From positions 1-60,860 of the forward strand of contig JAGXIE010000153.1 in assembly GCA_024635765.1 (NCBI GenBank): a DNA stretch of 60,860 nucleotides, read 5' to 3'. The notes beneath the pieces were generated by a model. The model made no database searches. It had not been told where the DNA came from and saw only the letters and a list, made by a program, of their open reading frames with translations. The position numbers and the translations under genes were made by a program. The stretch's first letter is position 1. Every line of letters starts with the position of its first letter. Source of the stretch: Flavobacteriaceae bacterium (GTDB lineage Bacteria > Bacteroidota > Bacteroidia > Flavobacteriales > Flavobacteriaceae). Shown in pieces: positions 9,228 through 18,039 of the stretch.

Positions 9228-9791
9228 ATGTATAATAAAAATATAAAATTAATAATTGCTTTTTTAATCATCGCCTATGCCGTCTATGAATTCACCGAAG
9301 GATTTATCGGAAGTGGTATTATGTGGATACTATTCTCATTGATTTTTGTATTTCTATATTTCAAGAATGAATTTATCCTGCTTGCTTTTTTAAGATTGCG
9401 TAAACAGGATTTTGAAGGCGCCAAAAGGTGGTTAAATAAGATCAAGAATCCTTCAAGTGCCCTCGTTAAAAAACAAGAAGGTTATTACAATTATCTCCAC
9501 GGTATTATGGTGTCACAGACCAATATGAATGAGGCGGAAAAATATTTTAAAAATGCTATAAATCTGGGACTTTCAATGGATCATGATTTGGCAATGGCAA
9601 AACTGAACTTAGCTGGAATTGCGTTTAGCAAAAGACGACCTCAAGAAGCAAAAATTTTGATGAAAGAAGCTGAAAAATTGGATAAAAGAAATATGCTTTC
9701 TGACCAAATAAAAATGATGAAGGACAGTATGAAAAAAGCCCAGATGCCAAACCAGCATTATGGAGGACATCGTCAAGGTAGAAGAAGATAA
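9228..9791 (+). CDS. Membrane-anchored TPR-like protein
   Basis: 187 residues. Two closely spaced membrane helices (about 7-24 and 27-50) are followed by a cytoplasmic or periplasmic helical domain with two to three TPR-like hairpins. One is NEAEKYFKNAINLGL then LAMAKLNLAGIAFSKRRPQEAKILMKEAEKLD. The tail is basic and Gly/His-rich (HYGGHRQGRRR). The start codon lies 2 bp after the previous stop, and a strong terminator follows, so it is the last gene of a two-gene operon. Function unknown; the architecture suggests a membrane-bound scaffold. Confidence 0.7.
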   Translation: MYNKNIKLIIAFLIIAYAVYEFTEGFIGSGIMWILFSLIFVFLYFKNEFILLAFLRLRKQDFEGAKRWLNKIKNPSSALVKKQEGYYNYLHGIMVSQTNMNEAEKYFKNAINLGLSMDHDLAMAKLNLAGIAFSKRRPQEAKILMKEAEKLDKRNMLSDQIKMMKDSMKKAQMPNQHYGGHRQGRRR

Positions 9792-9811
9792 TTGCAGGAT
9801 TTTTAATCTAG

Positions 9812-9851
9812 AAAAAAGAGCATTGACTTATTAAGCCAATGCTCTTTTTTT
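9812..9851 (+). terminator. Rho-independent terminator
   Basis: Stem GAGCATTG/CAATGCTC (9818-9825 and 9837-9844) flanked by A-run and T-run, ending the 8350-9791 operon. Confidence 0.85.
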
Positions 9852-9974
9852 CGTTGAAACGCATACTAATTAAGATTATTCTTGCTTTTTTAATCTAGTT
9901 AACGAAAAAAATTGTGTGTAAACACTTTCTTTCGTAGCTTTCCTCTACTTAATAATCTAAATAATGCAGTAAAC

Positions 9975-10670
9975 ATGAAAAAGATGTTTACCATTCTTCT
10001 ACTTGGATTTGTACTTTCGGTCTTCTCTCAAGAACAAAAGATCTATTTTGACGACGCTATTCTTCAGCACTTAAAAAATTACAACAAACAATGTGATATA
10101 GCGATTAAAAACAATAATCAGAACTATGTTGACGTGCTCTTTGATTCACTAAATAAAACATATCTTAAAGGCACTGTTATATCTAATTTAAGGTTAAAAA
10201 AAATATCTGGGGGCTATTTAGATACCGATAAAATTAAAATTCCTATACTTCTTATATCAAAAAAAATATGTTTTGTAACACATAAAGAAGAAATTAAGGC
10301 CATCAACGAGATGGCCAATCAATATAAGGGAAAAGTAGAATTTGTTGTATTGTATTGGGATCGAAAAGGACTTGTAAAGAAAGCTACGAAAGGCTTCAGC
10401 AAAAATGTAACCATCGTATTTGTAAACGAAAGGGAAAACCAACTGGATATGACTTTGAATAGCATAAAAAACTCATTTGGTGTACCAGCAAGCTTCTATA
10501 TGACTGCAACCAAACAACTCTCTAATATTGATAGAAAATTTTATTTAAAAAACCTCAAACGGAGCACAAAAAAGGAATTTTACGAAAACACCTATAATGA
10601 CATTACCAGATTATTGCTGGAAAATGAAACCATGAACCAAGAAAACCATATTTCAACTAGAGAAAATTAA
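9975..10670 (+). CDS. Secreted thioredoxin-fold protein without a CxxC motif
   Basis: 231 residues from the ATG at 9975; an upstream in-frame ATG at 9912 would put 21 extra residues ahead of the signal peptide, so 9975 is preferred. The signal peptide is MKKMFTILLLGFVLSVFSQ. Residues about 95-190 (PILLISKKIC..., KVEFVVLYWDRKGLVKKA, VTIVFVNERENQ, FGVPASFYMT) show the beta-alpha-beta spacing and cis-Pro-like GVPASF of the thioredoxin/AhpC fold. A redox CxxC pair is missing: only an isolated Cys in SKKICFV is present where the active site would be. It may be a structural or binding variant. It ends 2 bp from the convergent cls stop. Confidence 0.6.
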   Translation: MKKMFTILLLGFVLSVFSQEQKIYFDDAILQHLKNYNKQCDIAIKNNNQNYVDVLFDSLNKTYLKGTVISNLRLKKISGGYLDTDKIKIPILLISKKICFVTHKEEIKAINEMANQYKGKVEFVVLYWDRKGLVKKATKGFSKNVTIVFVNERENQLDMTLNSIKNSFGVPASFYMTATKQLSNIDRKFYLKNLKRSTKKEFYENTYNDITRLLLENETMNQENHISTREN

Positions 10671-10672
10671 AC

Positions 10673-12130
10673 TTAAAGTAAAGGGGCCCATAAACGGCAA
10701 TAAGATTCGCTTAATTTTTGAGCGTTTGAACGATTTTTCCAGCGTTCTAAATCTATGATCTCGCTGTCTTCTAAATCTTCAAGAAATTGAGACTTCAACT
10801 CCTTACTTTTTTCGACATTATAAATCATTGCGTTAATTTCAAAGTTGATATTGAAACTTCTGTAATCCATATTTGTAGTGCCAACTGTTGAGAAGATATC
10901 ATCTACAACCATTGTTTTAGAGTGAATGAATCCTTTGCAATATCTATATATCTTTACATTTGCATTCATCAAAGATTCTAAATAAGAATTCGTGGCATGT
11001 TTTGCGGTCCATGAATCAGATTCCTTCGGGATCAATAATCGTACGTCAACACCACTCTTTGATGCTATCTGTAAAGCAGTAATAATTTGATCATTTGGTA
11101 TAAAATACGGTGTCGTGAGATATACATACTTTTCTGATGTGACGATAGCTGTAAAAATGACTTCCATAATACTGGCCCAATTCGTATCAGGACCACTGGC
11201 TGCGATTTGCATTGCAATTTCTTTATCACATGAAATGTCAGGGAAGTAGTTTTCCTTGATTTCTATATCTTCACGGGACACAAATTCCCAAGTCATCAAA
11301 AAATGAATTTGAAGGATACTTACTGATTCCCCAATAATTCTCAAGTGGGTATCTCGCCAATAGTCTTCTGAATCTTCATAGTTGATATAAGTGTCCGAAA
11401 TATTGATTCCACCAATATAGCCGATTTTGCCATCAATAATTGCTATTTTTCTATGGTTTCGATAGTTCATTTTACCAGTAAATCCGGGAAAGAGAACTGG
11501 CATAAATGAATGCCATTCTACACCACTTTTCGTCAGTCTATTTTTTGACTTTCTAGAGACACTGCTTCCCACATCATCAATACTCAATTTAACGGACACT
11601 CCTTCTGAAGCTTTATCACAAAGAATATCAATGATTTTTAATCCAATCTTATCATCTCTCAAAATGTAGTATTCTAGATGGATATGGTCTTCGGCCTGTT
11701 TTAAATCTTCTAAAAGTAATTTGAATTTGTTTTCACCATTTCTGATGATTTGTAGGTCATTCTTTGTGGTAAGTGGAGCCTCTTTACTACTGTGCAACAA
11801 CTTAACCAACTTTATACGCTCCTCTAACAAGTCATCCTTTAAATCTTTAATTTCTTGTTGCTCTGGTTCGAGGTGGTGATTGACGTTTTCAATGATTTTT
11901 TGGTTAAGAATGTGTTTTCTATTGAAGATTTTATCCTTTCGATATTCCTGTCCGAAGAGATAATAAACAATCAGCCCGAAAAAAGGAAAAACGATCAAAA
12001 CAATAATATAAGATACCGTTTTGGTCGGGTTGATATTTTTAATTAAAATTAAAAAGGCAACTCCTATTACCAATATATAATTGATAACTAAAAGTGAAAT
12101 CCAAAGGTTATTAGTTAAAAAATCAAGCAT
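10673..12130 (-). CDS. cls: Cardiolipin synthase (phospholipase D superfamily)
   Basis: 485 residues. Two N-terminal membrane helices (about 10-30 and 38-60) precede two phospholipase D domains. The HKD motifs are HRKIAIIDGKIGYIGG (about residue 227) and HSKTMVVDDIFSTVGTTNMD (about residue 402). The enzyme condenses two phosphatidylglycerols to cardiolipin and glycerol at the inner membrane. Length and order are those of bacterial ClsA. Its ATG overlaps the stop of the upstream transglycosylase gene by one base (TAATG), so the two are translationally coupled. Confidence 0.93.
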   Translation of the reverse strand: MLDFLTNNLWISLLVINYILVIGVAFLILIKNINPTKTVSYIIVLIVFPFFGLIVYYLFGQEYRKDKIFNRKHILNQKIIENVNHHLEPEQQEIKDLKDDLLEERIKLVKLLHSSKEAPLTTKNDLQIIRNGENKFKLLLEDLKQAEDHIHLEYYILRDDKIGLKIIDILCDKASEGVSVKLSIDDVGSSVSRKSKNRLTKSGVEWHSFMPVLFPGFTGKMNYRNHRKIAIIDGKIGYIGGINISDTYINYEDSEDYWRDTHLRIIGESVSILQIHFLMTWEFVSREDIEIKENYFPDISCDKEIAMQIAASGPDTNWASIMEVIFTAIVTSEKYVYLTTPYFIPNDQIITALQIASKSGVDVRLLIPKESDSWTAKHATNSYLESLMNANVKIYRYCKGFIHSKTMVVDDIFSTVGTTNMDYRSFNINFEINAMIYNVEKSKELKSQFLEDLEDSEIIDLERWKNRSNAQKLSESYCRLWAPLL

Positions 12131-13062
12131 TAAGGTTTAGAATAATAGCCTTTTTCTGGTATATCGATGATATATTGTTTTTTTGATTTATTAGTTAAAT
12201 GATCTTCCCGTAACCAAGGGTTATGTATTTTCAAAATCTTATAATTAATACCATAAAGTTGGGCAAAAGCAGTAAAATCGGTCACATCATTCTCCACTTT
12301 AACTTCATAAGTTGGAATACTGGAATACAAATCTGATTTATTAAAGTTGAACCCATAAGATTTAGGATTCTTAAGTATTTCTTTCAAGGCCACAATCCTA
12401 AACATATAACGTCCCGTCTCCTCACCCAACAACAGATCGTAATACTCTCCGACATTTTGTTCTTTTAATCGATTTGATATACCAGCATTGCCTGCATTAT
12501 ATGCGGCGGCAGCTAATGTCCAAGACCCTAAAGATTGTTTGGATTTCAATAAATATTTACAAGCAATTTCAGTAGATTTAGCCAAATGATAGCGCTCATC
12601 AACATTATCATTAACTTCCAATCCATTCTCTTTAGCTGTCGCAGGCATTATTTGCCAAACACCTCTAGCTCCTGCCGGAGAAACGGCATTGGACAATCCA
12701 CTTTCGATCACTGCCAAATATTTAAAATCATCAGGAATGCCATTCTTTTTTAGGATGGGCTCAATGATCGGAAAATACTTTTGAGCTCGTTTGAACATCA
12801 ACAATCCGTTGGATTGCCAATAGGTATTCACTAATAATTCACGATCCATTCGTTCATAAACATCTGGATCGCTTAATGGCATTTCTTCACCTGCAAAATC
12901 CAATTTCTCCGGGATTTGGATCGCATAGACGTTATAGTCGTTCACTAATTTCTTTTCGGAACCAACTGTATCATCAGAAGGTGCTTTTTGCACTGCAAAA
13001 ATGAATAGTCCTGATAAACAAATCAATCCGAATCCAGCTAAAATATTCTTTAAATAAATCAT
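12130..13062 (-). CDS. Lytic transglycosylase, SLT/MltD-like
   Basis: 310 residues. The N-terminal hydrophobic segment (about 7-24) is a signal peptide or anchor. The goose-lysozyme-like SLT domain spans about 100-230. The catalytic Glu is E120 in AVIESGLS, followed by SPAGARGVWQIMPAT and, later, AAAAYNAGNAG, all diagnostic for MltD/Slt enzymes. These cleave peptidoglycan glycan strands to 1,6-anhydro-MurNAc ends. The C-terminal ~70 residues (YEVKVENDVTDFTAFAQLY...LKIHNPWLRED...YIIDIP) resemble a single degenerate LysM. It is operonic with cls. Confidence 0.9.
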   Translation of the reverse strand: MIYLKNILAGFGLICLSGLFIFAVQKAPSDDTVGSEKKLVNDYNVYAIQIPEKLDFAGEEMPLSDPDVYERMDRELLVNTYWQSNGLLMFKRAQKYFPIIEPILKKNGIPDDFKYLAVIESGLSNAVSPAGARGVWQIMPATAKENGLEVNDNVDERYHLAKSTEIACKYLLKSKQSLGSWTLAAAAYNAGNAGISNRLKEQNVGEYYDLLLGEETGRYMFRIVALKEILKNPKSYGFNFNKSDLYSSIPTYEVKVENDVTDFTAFAQLYGINYKILKIHNPWLREDHLTNKSKKQYIIDIPEKGYYSKP

Positions 13063-13110
13063 AATCCTATTTTTTTATAAAAGTAAAAAATTATTATATC
13101 GTTTTTAAAT

Positions 13111-13773
13111 CTAACTCAATATAAGTTTTGGTAAATTTTCATTAAACCATTGGCTTTTTAAAATAATCATGATGTGCGTACCACCTTGTATTACAAGACA
13201 ATCTCCAACACAAGAATGCGTAAAAACGGCGTCATTATCACCATGAATATAAATTGCGCCTGGTATTGGTTCTTCTTGTTCCCAGCAAAACATCTGTTTG
13301 AGTGCCCAGTCCAGGTATCGTTTATCGTTTACCGCAAGGTATGTTTTATAAAGGTCAATGCGTTTTGCAATGGTATCGTTAAAGGCATATTTTTTAAGAA
13401 CGTCAAGATTTGATAATAGTTGTGTAGGCGCAAATTTATAGGCTTTCATAAATTTAGCGATTTTCATCCGTTTTGGCAATTCATGTTTACTTTTTACACT
13501 TGAAACAACGATTAGCTTCCTTAAATTCATGAACTTACTCATTTCCTGTACCAAAACACCCCCAAAAGATACCCCTAAAAGAACAACATTCTCATGTTTT
13601 ATTTTGCCAATCATTCTTTTTGCGTAGGTTTCCAAACTTTCTTCCTCATATGGAATCATCCATTCTAACCAATGAATTTGAAACTGATCTTCAGGCAGCT
13701 TTATTCGATTAAAGATAGTAGGATCTGCTGCCATTCCTGGCATCATATATAAGTGGATGAGCTCTTTCTGCAT
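13111..13773 (-). CDS. Alpha/beta hydrolase
   Basis: 220 residues, no signal peptide, so cytoplasmic. The nucleophile elbow is GVSFGG with Ser69. A likely acidic residue is in YIHGDNDAVF (about 190) and the catalytic His is in GGTHIMI (about 203), giving a complete triad. The N-terminal MMPGMAADPTIF loop forms the oxyanion hole. The short length leaves little lid, as in small esterase or BioH-like enzymes. Substrate unknown. Confidence 0.8.
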   Translation of the reverse strand: MQKELIHLYMMPGMAADPTIFNRIKLPEDQFQIHWLEWMIPYEEESLETYAKRMIGKIKHENVVLLGVSFGGVLVQEMSKFMNLRKLIVVSSVKSKHELPKRMKIAKFMKAYKFAPTQLLSNLDVLKKYAFNDTIAKRIDLYKTYLAVNDKRYLDWALKQMFCWEQEEPIPGAIYIHGDNDAVFTHSCVGDCLVIQGGTHIMIILKSQWFNENLPKLILS

Positions 13774-13884
13774 TAGGTAATCTTATTGGGTCTAAGTTAA
13801 GTCATACATAACTGAAAGTTACTACAAAATTGAAACCATCTAAATCTAATAGTTTATTTTATAAGTATTTAACAGGTGTGTAAC

Positions 13885-13915
13885 TTTACTTTATGTGATT
13901 TTTTTCGTAAATTTG
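13885..13915 (+). promoter_or_regulatory. Promoter of the GNAT-like gene
   Basis: TTTA (13885-13888) and TAAATTTG (13908-13915) are 19 bp apart, matching the Bacteroidota promoter with one mismatch in the -33 box. The expected leader is about 60 nt. Confidence 0.6.
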
Positions 13916-13980
13916 TATGCAAAGCTATATAAAATTATAGTTCTACCCTTCCAACTAGTGAACTAAAAACAGGATTTACC

Positions 13981-14277
13981 ATGATTGATGCTGCCGAATT
14001 AATTGATAATGACTTTTTGCGACAATTTGAACTTAAAGTCGATGACGAACTTGCCAAAATTGAATATTCTCTTCAGGAAAGGAAGATATTTTTAACAAAA
14101 CTAATTATTCCAGAGAGTATTCATTCTAATGATTTTGAATTTGATTTTTTAACATTGGTTTTTGAAAATATTTCAGACAGAAATATTAGTGTAGTGCCAA
14201 CAAGCCCCGAAATAGCAAAATTCATTCGAAAGAATAGAAAATATAAAAAGATGCTCCCTGTGGGAATCCGCATCTAG
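13981..14277 (+). CDS. Small GNAT-related protein (YjdJ-type, degenerate)
   Basis: 98 residues. The order LAKIEYSLQERKIFLTKLIIPE then ISVVPTSPEIAKFIRKNRKYKKM parallels small GCN5-related acetyltransferases (PF14542). There the first block carries the substrate strand and the second the characteristic VxPxxPxxxxFIRKxxxY end. The acetyl-CoA pyrophosphate loop (normally R/Q-x-x-G-x-G/A between them) is replaced by IHSNDFEFDF, so catalysis as an acetyltransferase is doubtful. It has its own promoter at 13885-13915 and a bidirectional terminator. Confidence 0.7.
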   Translation: MIDAAELIDNDFLRQFELKVDDELAKIEYSLQERKIFLTKLIIPESIHSNDFEFDFLTLVFENISDRNISVVPTSPEIAKFIRKNRKYKKMLPVGIRI

Positions 14278-14297
14278 TATATATATTACAATAATAA

Positions 14298-14328
14298 AAA
14301 AATCCGAAGTTAATCGCTTCGGATTTTT
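14298..14328. terminator. Bidirectional terminator
   Basis: AAAAATCCGAAG/CTTCGGATTTTT (14298-14309 and 14317-14328) with a 7-nt loop. The A/T-flanked stem serves both the GNAT gene and the convergent lipoprotein gene. Confidence 0.8.
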
Positions 14329-14408
14329 AATTTAATATTATTTGGTATAAACTAATATTGTATCTATAGCTATAATTAAATTTTGTGATGGCAATCTGAA
14401 GATGCTTC

Positions 14409-14918
14409 CTATTTCTTCGTATAAACCAAAGTTAAATCCCTAGTGGCTAAAACTTCAGTTAATTGCTCATTGTAAATATCAATAGCATCCTCATAAACTA
14501 CGGTCAACTGATTCCCATTGATTGTGGCAGTCGTATTAAACAGAGAAACTGAATTGTTATTTTGGGAATAAGATCCTGAAATCCCGATAACGCCTTCGGT
14601 ATCGCAAATTACAGTGAAAGCATAAACTTCATTTGTTTCATCTAACAAGGAAACGGTTACATCAGGATTGTATGTAGCCAAGGAAGATACTGTGCCGTTA
14701 GCTTCAAACACTAAAGTTTCGTTATTTTCACACATGGCTTCTACTAAAAGGTTTTCATTAGCAACATTGTCATTATTCAAATCTATAGGAACCTGTATTG
14801 TCCAAGTAGTCAATTGCCATGTTCCGACAATAGAGTCATCTTTTGGATCATCTTTAGAACAAGATACTAAAAATGATAAAGCAATTATGATACAAAGTAT
14901 TGAATTGAATTTTCTCAT
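14409..14918 (-). CDS. Lipocalin-like lipoprotein
   Basis: 169 residues from the ATG at 14918. A longer in-frame start at 14951 adds 11 residues ahead of a normal lipoprotein signal, so it is not preferred. The lipobox is LSFLVSCSKDD. The mature part begins IVGTWQLTTWTI, the usual opening of lipocalin-like (DUF5004/Lipocalin_4-type) domains of Bacteroidota. It continues as alternating beta strands (ETLVFEANGTV, NNSVSLFN, NGNQLTVVYE, TRDLTLVYTKK). Probably a surface or periplasmic small-molecule-binding lipoprotein; ligand unknown. Confidence 0.7.
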   Translation of the reverse strand: MRKFNSILCIIIALSFLVSCSKDDPKDDSIVGTWQLTTWTIQVPIDLNNDNVANENLLVEAMCENNETLVFEANGTVSSLATYNPDVTVSLLDETNEVYAFTVICDTEGVIGISGSYSQNNNSVSLFNTTATINGNQLTVVYEDAIDIYNEQLTEVLATRDLTLVYTKK

Positions 14919-15033
14919 GTTTGGGACAGTAGAATTAATAAATCTTACCAAAACTATCCATTTTAATGATTATACCACGAAAAATCAGATGAACGGAATA
15001 AAGTCAGGTTGAAATTGGTAAACAGAGTGATTA

Positions 15034-16365
15034 TTATATTGAAAAGACTTCAATAAATTCAAATCGGCACAATCCATCAATATCGATTTTAGTGAGCGCA
15101 ACTTGATGTAAGGTATTTACCAGTTCAGGATTCCAAGGGGTTTTAACTTTAACATAGTTTTCTGTAAACCCATAAATATATCCTTTTTTATTTTCACTCT
15201 CAAACAAGACCGTTCTTGTGCTTCCCAACTGGCTCTCATAAAATTTTCTGCGAAGTTTTGCAGATAAACCACGCAACATTTTGCTTCGTTTAGCTCTTAC
15301 ATTTTTTGATACCACGCCGTCCATTGTAGCAGCTTCGGTATTATCACGTTCAGAATAAGTAAAAACATGCAAATAGGAAATATCCAGTTGGTTTAGAAAA
15401 TTATAGGTTTCTAAAAAATGTTCGTCGGTTTCACCAGGAAAACCTACAATAACATCTACACCAATGCAGGCATGTGGCATCACTTCCTTAATTTTTGTTA
15501 CTCTGTCAATATATAATTCTCGCATATACCGACGTTTCATCTTCTTTAAAATGTCGTTGCTTCCACTTTGCAATGGTATATGAAAATGTGGGACAAAGGC
15601 TCGAGACTTTGAAACCAAGTCGATGGTTTCATTTTTTAATAGATTAGGCTCAATGGATGAAATTCTTAATCGTTCAATACCTTCAACCTTATCTAATTCT
15701 GTCACTAAATCTAGAAAAGTATGTTTGTGACTCTTGTTTCCAAACTCACCTTTCCCATAGTCACCAATATTGACGCCAGTCAGGACGATTTCCTTGATGT
15801 TCTGTTCTGAAATTTCTTTGGCATTTTTCAGAACACTTTCCATAGTATCACTCCTAGAAATACCGCGAGCCAAAGGGATTGTACAATACGTACATTTATA
15901 ATCGCATCCATCCTGAACTTTCAAAAAAGCACGAGTTCTGTCGCCAATGGAATAACTTCCGACATAAAAATCTGCATCTTCAATTTCGCAAGAATGAACT
16001 TCTCCCAAATCATTTTTTGATAGATCATTGAGATAATCCGTTATTTTGAATTTTTCTGTAGCTCCAAGCACTAAATCCACACCATCAACGTCCGCCAATT
16101 CTTGAGGTTTCAATTGGGCATAACAACCAACTGCAGCTACAAATGCATCCGGATTCACCTTTTGAGCTTGCTTCACAACAGATTTAAAACGCTTGTCAGC
16201 ATTTTCAGTAACCGAACATGTGTTTATCACATAAATATCAGCAACTTCATTGAATTCTACCCTATCAAAACCTTCATCTGTAAAAGTTCTGGCGATCGTA
16301 GATGTTTCTGAAAAATTCAGTTTACAACCCAAAGTATAAAATGCGACTTTTTTTCTATCGTTCAT
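15034..16365 (-). CDS. mtaB: tRNA t6A37 methylthiotransferase MtaB
   Basis: 443 residues. The N-terminal UPF0004 domain holds three [4Fe-4S] cysteines (LGCKLN, NTCSVTENAD, AVGCYAQ). The radical-SAM domain has CDYKCTYC at about residue 153. A TRAM-like C-terminal domain (from about 375) ends in LCRFEFIE. The enzyme adds a methylthio group to t6A37 of tRNAs decoding ANN codons. The LGCKLNxSE start separates MtaB from MiaB and RimO. A promoter with TTTA-N19-TAAATTTG is present on the minus strand at 16388-16418. Confidence 0.93.
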   Translation of the reverse strand: MNDRKKVAFYTLGCKLNFSETSTIARTFTDEGFDRVEFNEVADIYVINTCSVTENADKRFKSVVKQAQKVNPDAFVAAVGCYAQLKPQELADVDGVDLVLGATEKFKITDYLNDLSKNDLGEVHSCEIEDADFYVGSYSIGDRTRAFLKVQDGCDYKCTYCTIPLARGISRSDTMESVLKNAKEISEQNIKEIVLTGVNIGDYGKGEFGNKSHKHTFLDLVTELDKVEGIERLRISSIEPNLLKNETIDLVSKSRAFVPHFHIPLQSGSNDILKKMKRRYMRELYIDRVTKIKEVMPHACIGVDVIVGFPGETDEHFLETYNFLNQLDISYLHVFTYSERDNTEAATMDGVVSKNVRAKRSKMLRGLSAKLRRKFYESQLGSTRTVLFESENKKGYIYGFTENYVKVKTPWNPELVNTLHQVALTKIDIDGLCRFEFIEVFSI

Positions 16366-16387
16366 TCTTGTATTTTTACCAAGTTGG

Positions 16388-16418
16388 CAAATTTACAACT
16401 TAAAAATGATATGATAAA
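16388..16418 (-). promoter_or_regulatory. mtaB promoter
   Basis: Minus-strand TTTA (16415-16418), 19-bp spacer, TAAATTTG (16388-16395): near-consensus Bacteroidota promoter, giving a leader of only about 15-20 nt. It overlaps the start region of the divergent substrate-binding-protein gene. Confidence 0.6.
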
Positions 16419-18039
16419 ACCGTTATCACAGCTCTTAGAACAATCATTTCACTATATATCAATCAGTTGCATAGTTTTAATCCTGTTGTCTTGTGATACT
16501 AATAAAAGTAAATTCAATGACCAACTTGTTTTCCGTTATAATGAGCACAAAAATATAAGTTCTTTAGATCCAGCCTTCTCTAAAGATATTGCTGACATTT
16601 GGGCTACAAATCAGCTTTTTAATGGATTGGTTCAGATGGATGACGAAATGAAGGTGTTGCCTTGCATCGCAAAAAAATGGTCGATTTCAGATGATGGACT
16701 CACGTATTCATTTTCACTTCGGAACGATGTTCTATTCCATAAACACAAATCTTTTGGAAAAGATGCAACAAGAACAGTGATCGCTTTAGATTTTGAGTAT
16801 AGTTTAAATCGCTTACTCGATACACAATTGGCATCTCCTGGAAGTTGGGTATTACAAAAAGTAGATTCTTTTAGAGCCGTTAATGATACCTTATTTGAAA
16901 TCAAACTGAAACAGCCATTTCCTGCGTTTCTCGGACTGTTAACAATGAAATATTGTAGTGTTGTCCCTAGAGAAGTGGTTGAGCATTATGGTAACGATTT
17001 CCGTTCAAACCCAATAGGAACTGGGCCTTTTCAGTTTAAACGTTGGGAGGAAAATTTGAAATTGGTCTTTAGAAAAAATCCTGATTATTTTGAAAGCGAC
17101 AGTAGTGGACAACGCTTGCCTTATCTGGAGGCCGTAGCAGTCACTTTTTTACCAGATAAACAAAGTGAGTTTTTACAATTTGCACAGGGAAATATTGATT
17201 TCGTTTCTGGTCTTGATGCCTCCTATAAGGATGAAATTTTGACAGCATCAGGCCAACTTCGAGAAATGTACGTTAATGATATAGATATGATACGTGGTCC
17301 TTATTTGAACACAGAATATTTAGCATTTTATATGGACTCGAAAGTTCCAGAAATGCAATCCGAACTTATAAGAAAAGCTGTCAATTATGGCTTTGATCGA
17401 CAAAAAATGATGGTGTATTTGAGGAATGGTGTGGGAATTCCGGCTAATGGTGGTTTTATTCCCAAAGGATTGCCAGGCTATAATGAATCCATAGGATTTG
17501 ATTACCAACCGCAAAAAGCACGAGAACTGGTATCACAATTCAAAAAAGAAACAGGTCTTCAGAATCCAGAAATAACCATTACCACAACGAGCAATTATTT
17601 AAGTTTTTGTGAATTCATACAACGTGAAATACAAAAAACTGGATTAAAAGTTAATGTTGACGTCATTCCTGCTGCCACTTTAAAGGATGCCAAGGCAAAT
17701 GGCAAACTCGATCTGTTTAGAGCTAGTTGGGTGGCAGATTATCCCGATGCAGAAAACTATTTATCTTTATATTATAGTAAAAACTTTGCTCCTAACGGAC
17801 CTAATTATTCGCATTTTAAAAATAGTCAGTTCGATGAATGGTATGAAAAGTCCTTCACGATTACCGATCCTGAAAAAAGAGAACTACTTTATTCAAAAAT
17901 GGATTCACTTATAATGCAAAAAACGCCTGTTGTCGTTATGTTTTATGACGAAGTTTTAAGGTTTACAAGAAAAAATGTAAAGGGGTTAGGTATCAATCCG
18001 ATTAATCTGCTAGACCTAAAAAGAGTAAGTAAGGATTAG
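16411..18039 (+). CDS. ABC transporter substrate-binding lipoprotein, family 5 (peptide/nickel type)
   Basis: 542 residues from the ATG at 16411; an in-frame ATG at 16384 lies inside the divergent promoter and adds nothing to the signal, so 16411 is preferred. The lipobox is LILLSCDTN. The SBP_bac_5 fold is recognised by SSLDPAFSKDIADIW, LVQMDDEMKVLPCIAKKWSISDDGLTYSFSLR, the NPIGTGPFQFKRW signature and the ADYPDAENYLSLYYS segment near the end. It should capture oligopeptides for a permease, but no permease or ATPase genes are adjacent. Its stop abuts directly, with zero bases between, the stop of the convergent PD40 gene. Confidence 0.88.
   Translation: MIKPLSQLLEQSFHYISISCIVLILLSCDTNKSKFNDQLVFRYNEHKNISSLDPAFSKDIADIWATNQLFNGLVQMDDEMKVLPCIAKKWSISDDGLTYSFSLRNDVLFHKHKSFGKDATRTVIALDFEYSLNRLLDTQLASPGSWVLQKVDSFRAVNDTLFEIKLKQPFPAFLGLLTMKYCSVVPREVVEHYGNDFRSNPIGTGPFQFKRWEENLKLVFRKNPDYFESDSSGQRLPYLEAVAVTFLPDKQSEFLQFAQGNIDFVSGLDASYKDEILTASGQLREMYVNDIDMIRGPYLNTEYLAFYMDSKVPEMQSELIRKAVNYGFDRQKMMVYLRNGVGIPANGGFIPKGLPGYNESIGFDYQPQKARELVSQFKKETGLQNPEITITTTSNYLSFCEFIQREIQKTGLKVNVDVIPAATLKDAKANGKLDLFRASWVADYPDAENYLSLYYSKNFAPNGPNYSHFKNSQFDEWYEKSFTITDPEKRELLYSKMDSLIMQKTPVVVMFYDEVLRFTRKNVKGLGINPINLLDLKRVSKD

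Noticed and set aside
10670-10673. Near-touching convergent stops (2 bp apart; also zero bases apart at 18039/18040)
   Set aside because: Compact convergent ends are common in these genomes; there is no sign of overlap regulation or a shared hairpin.
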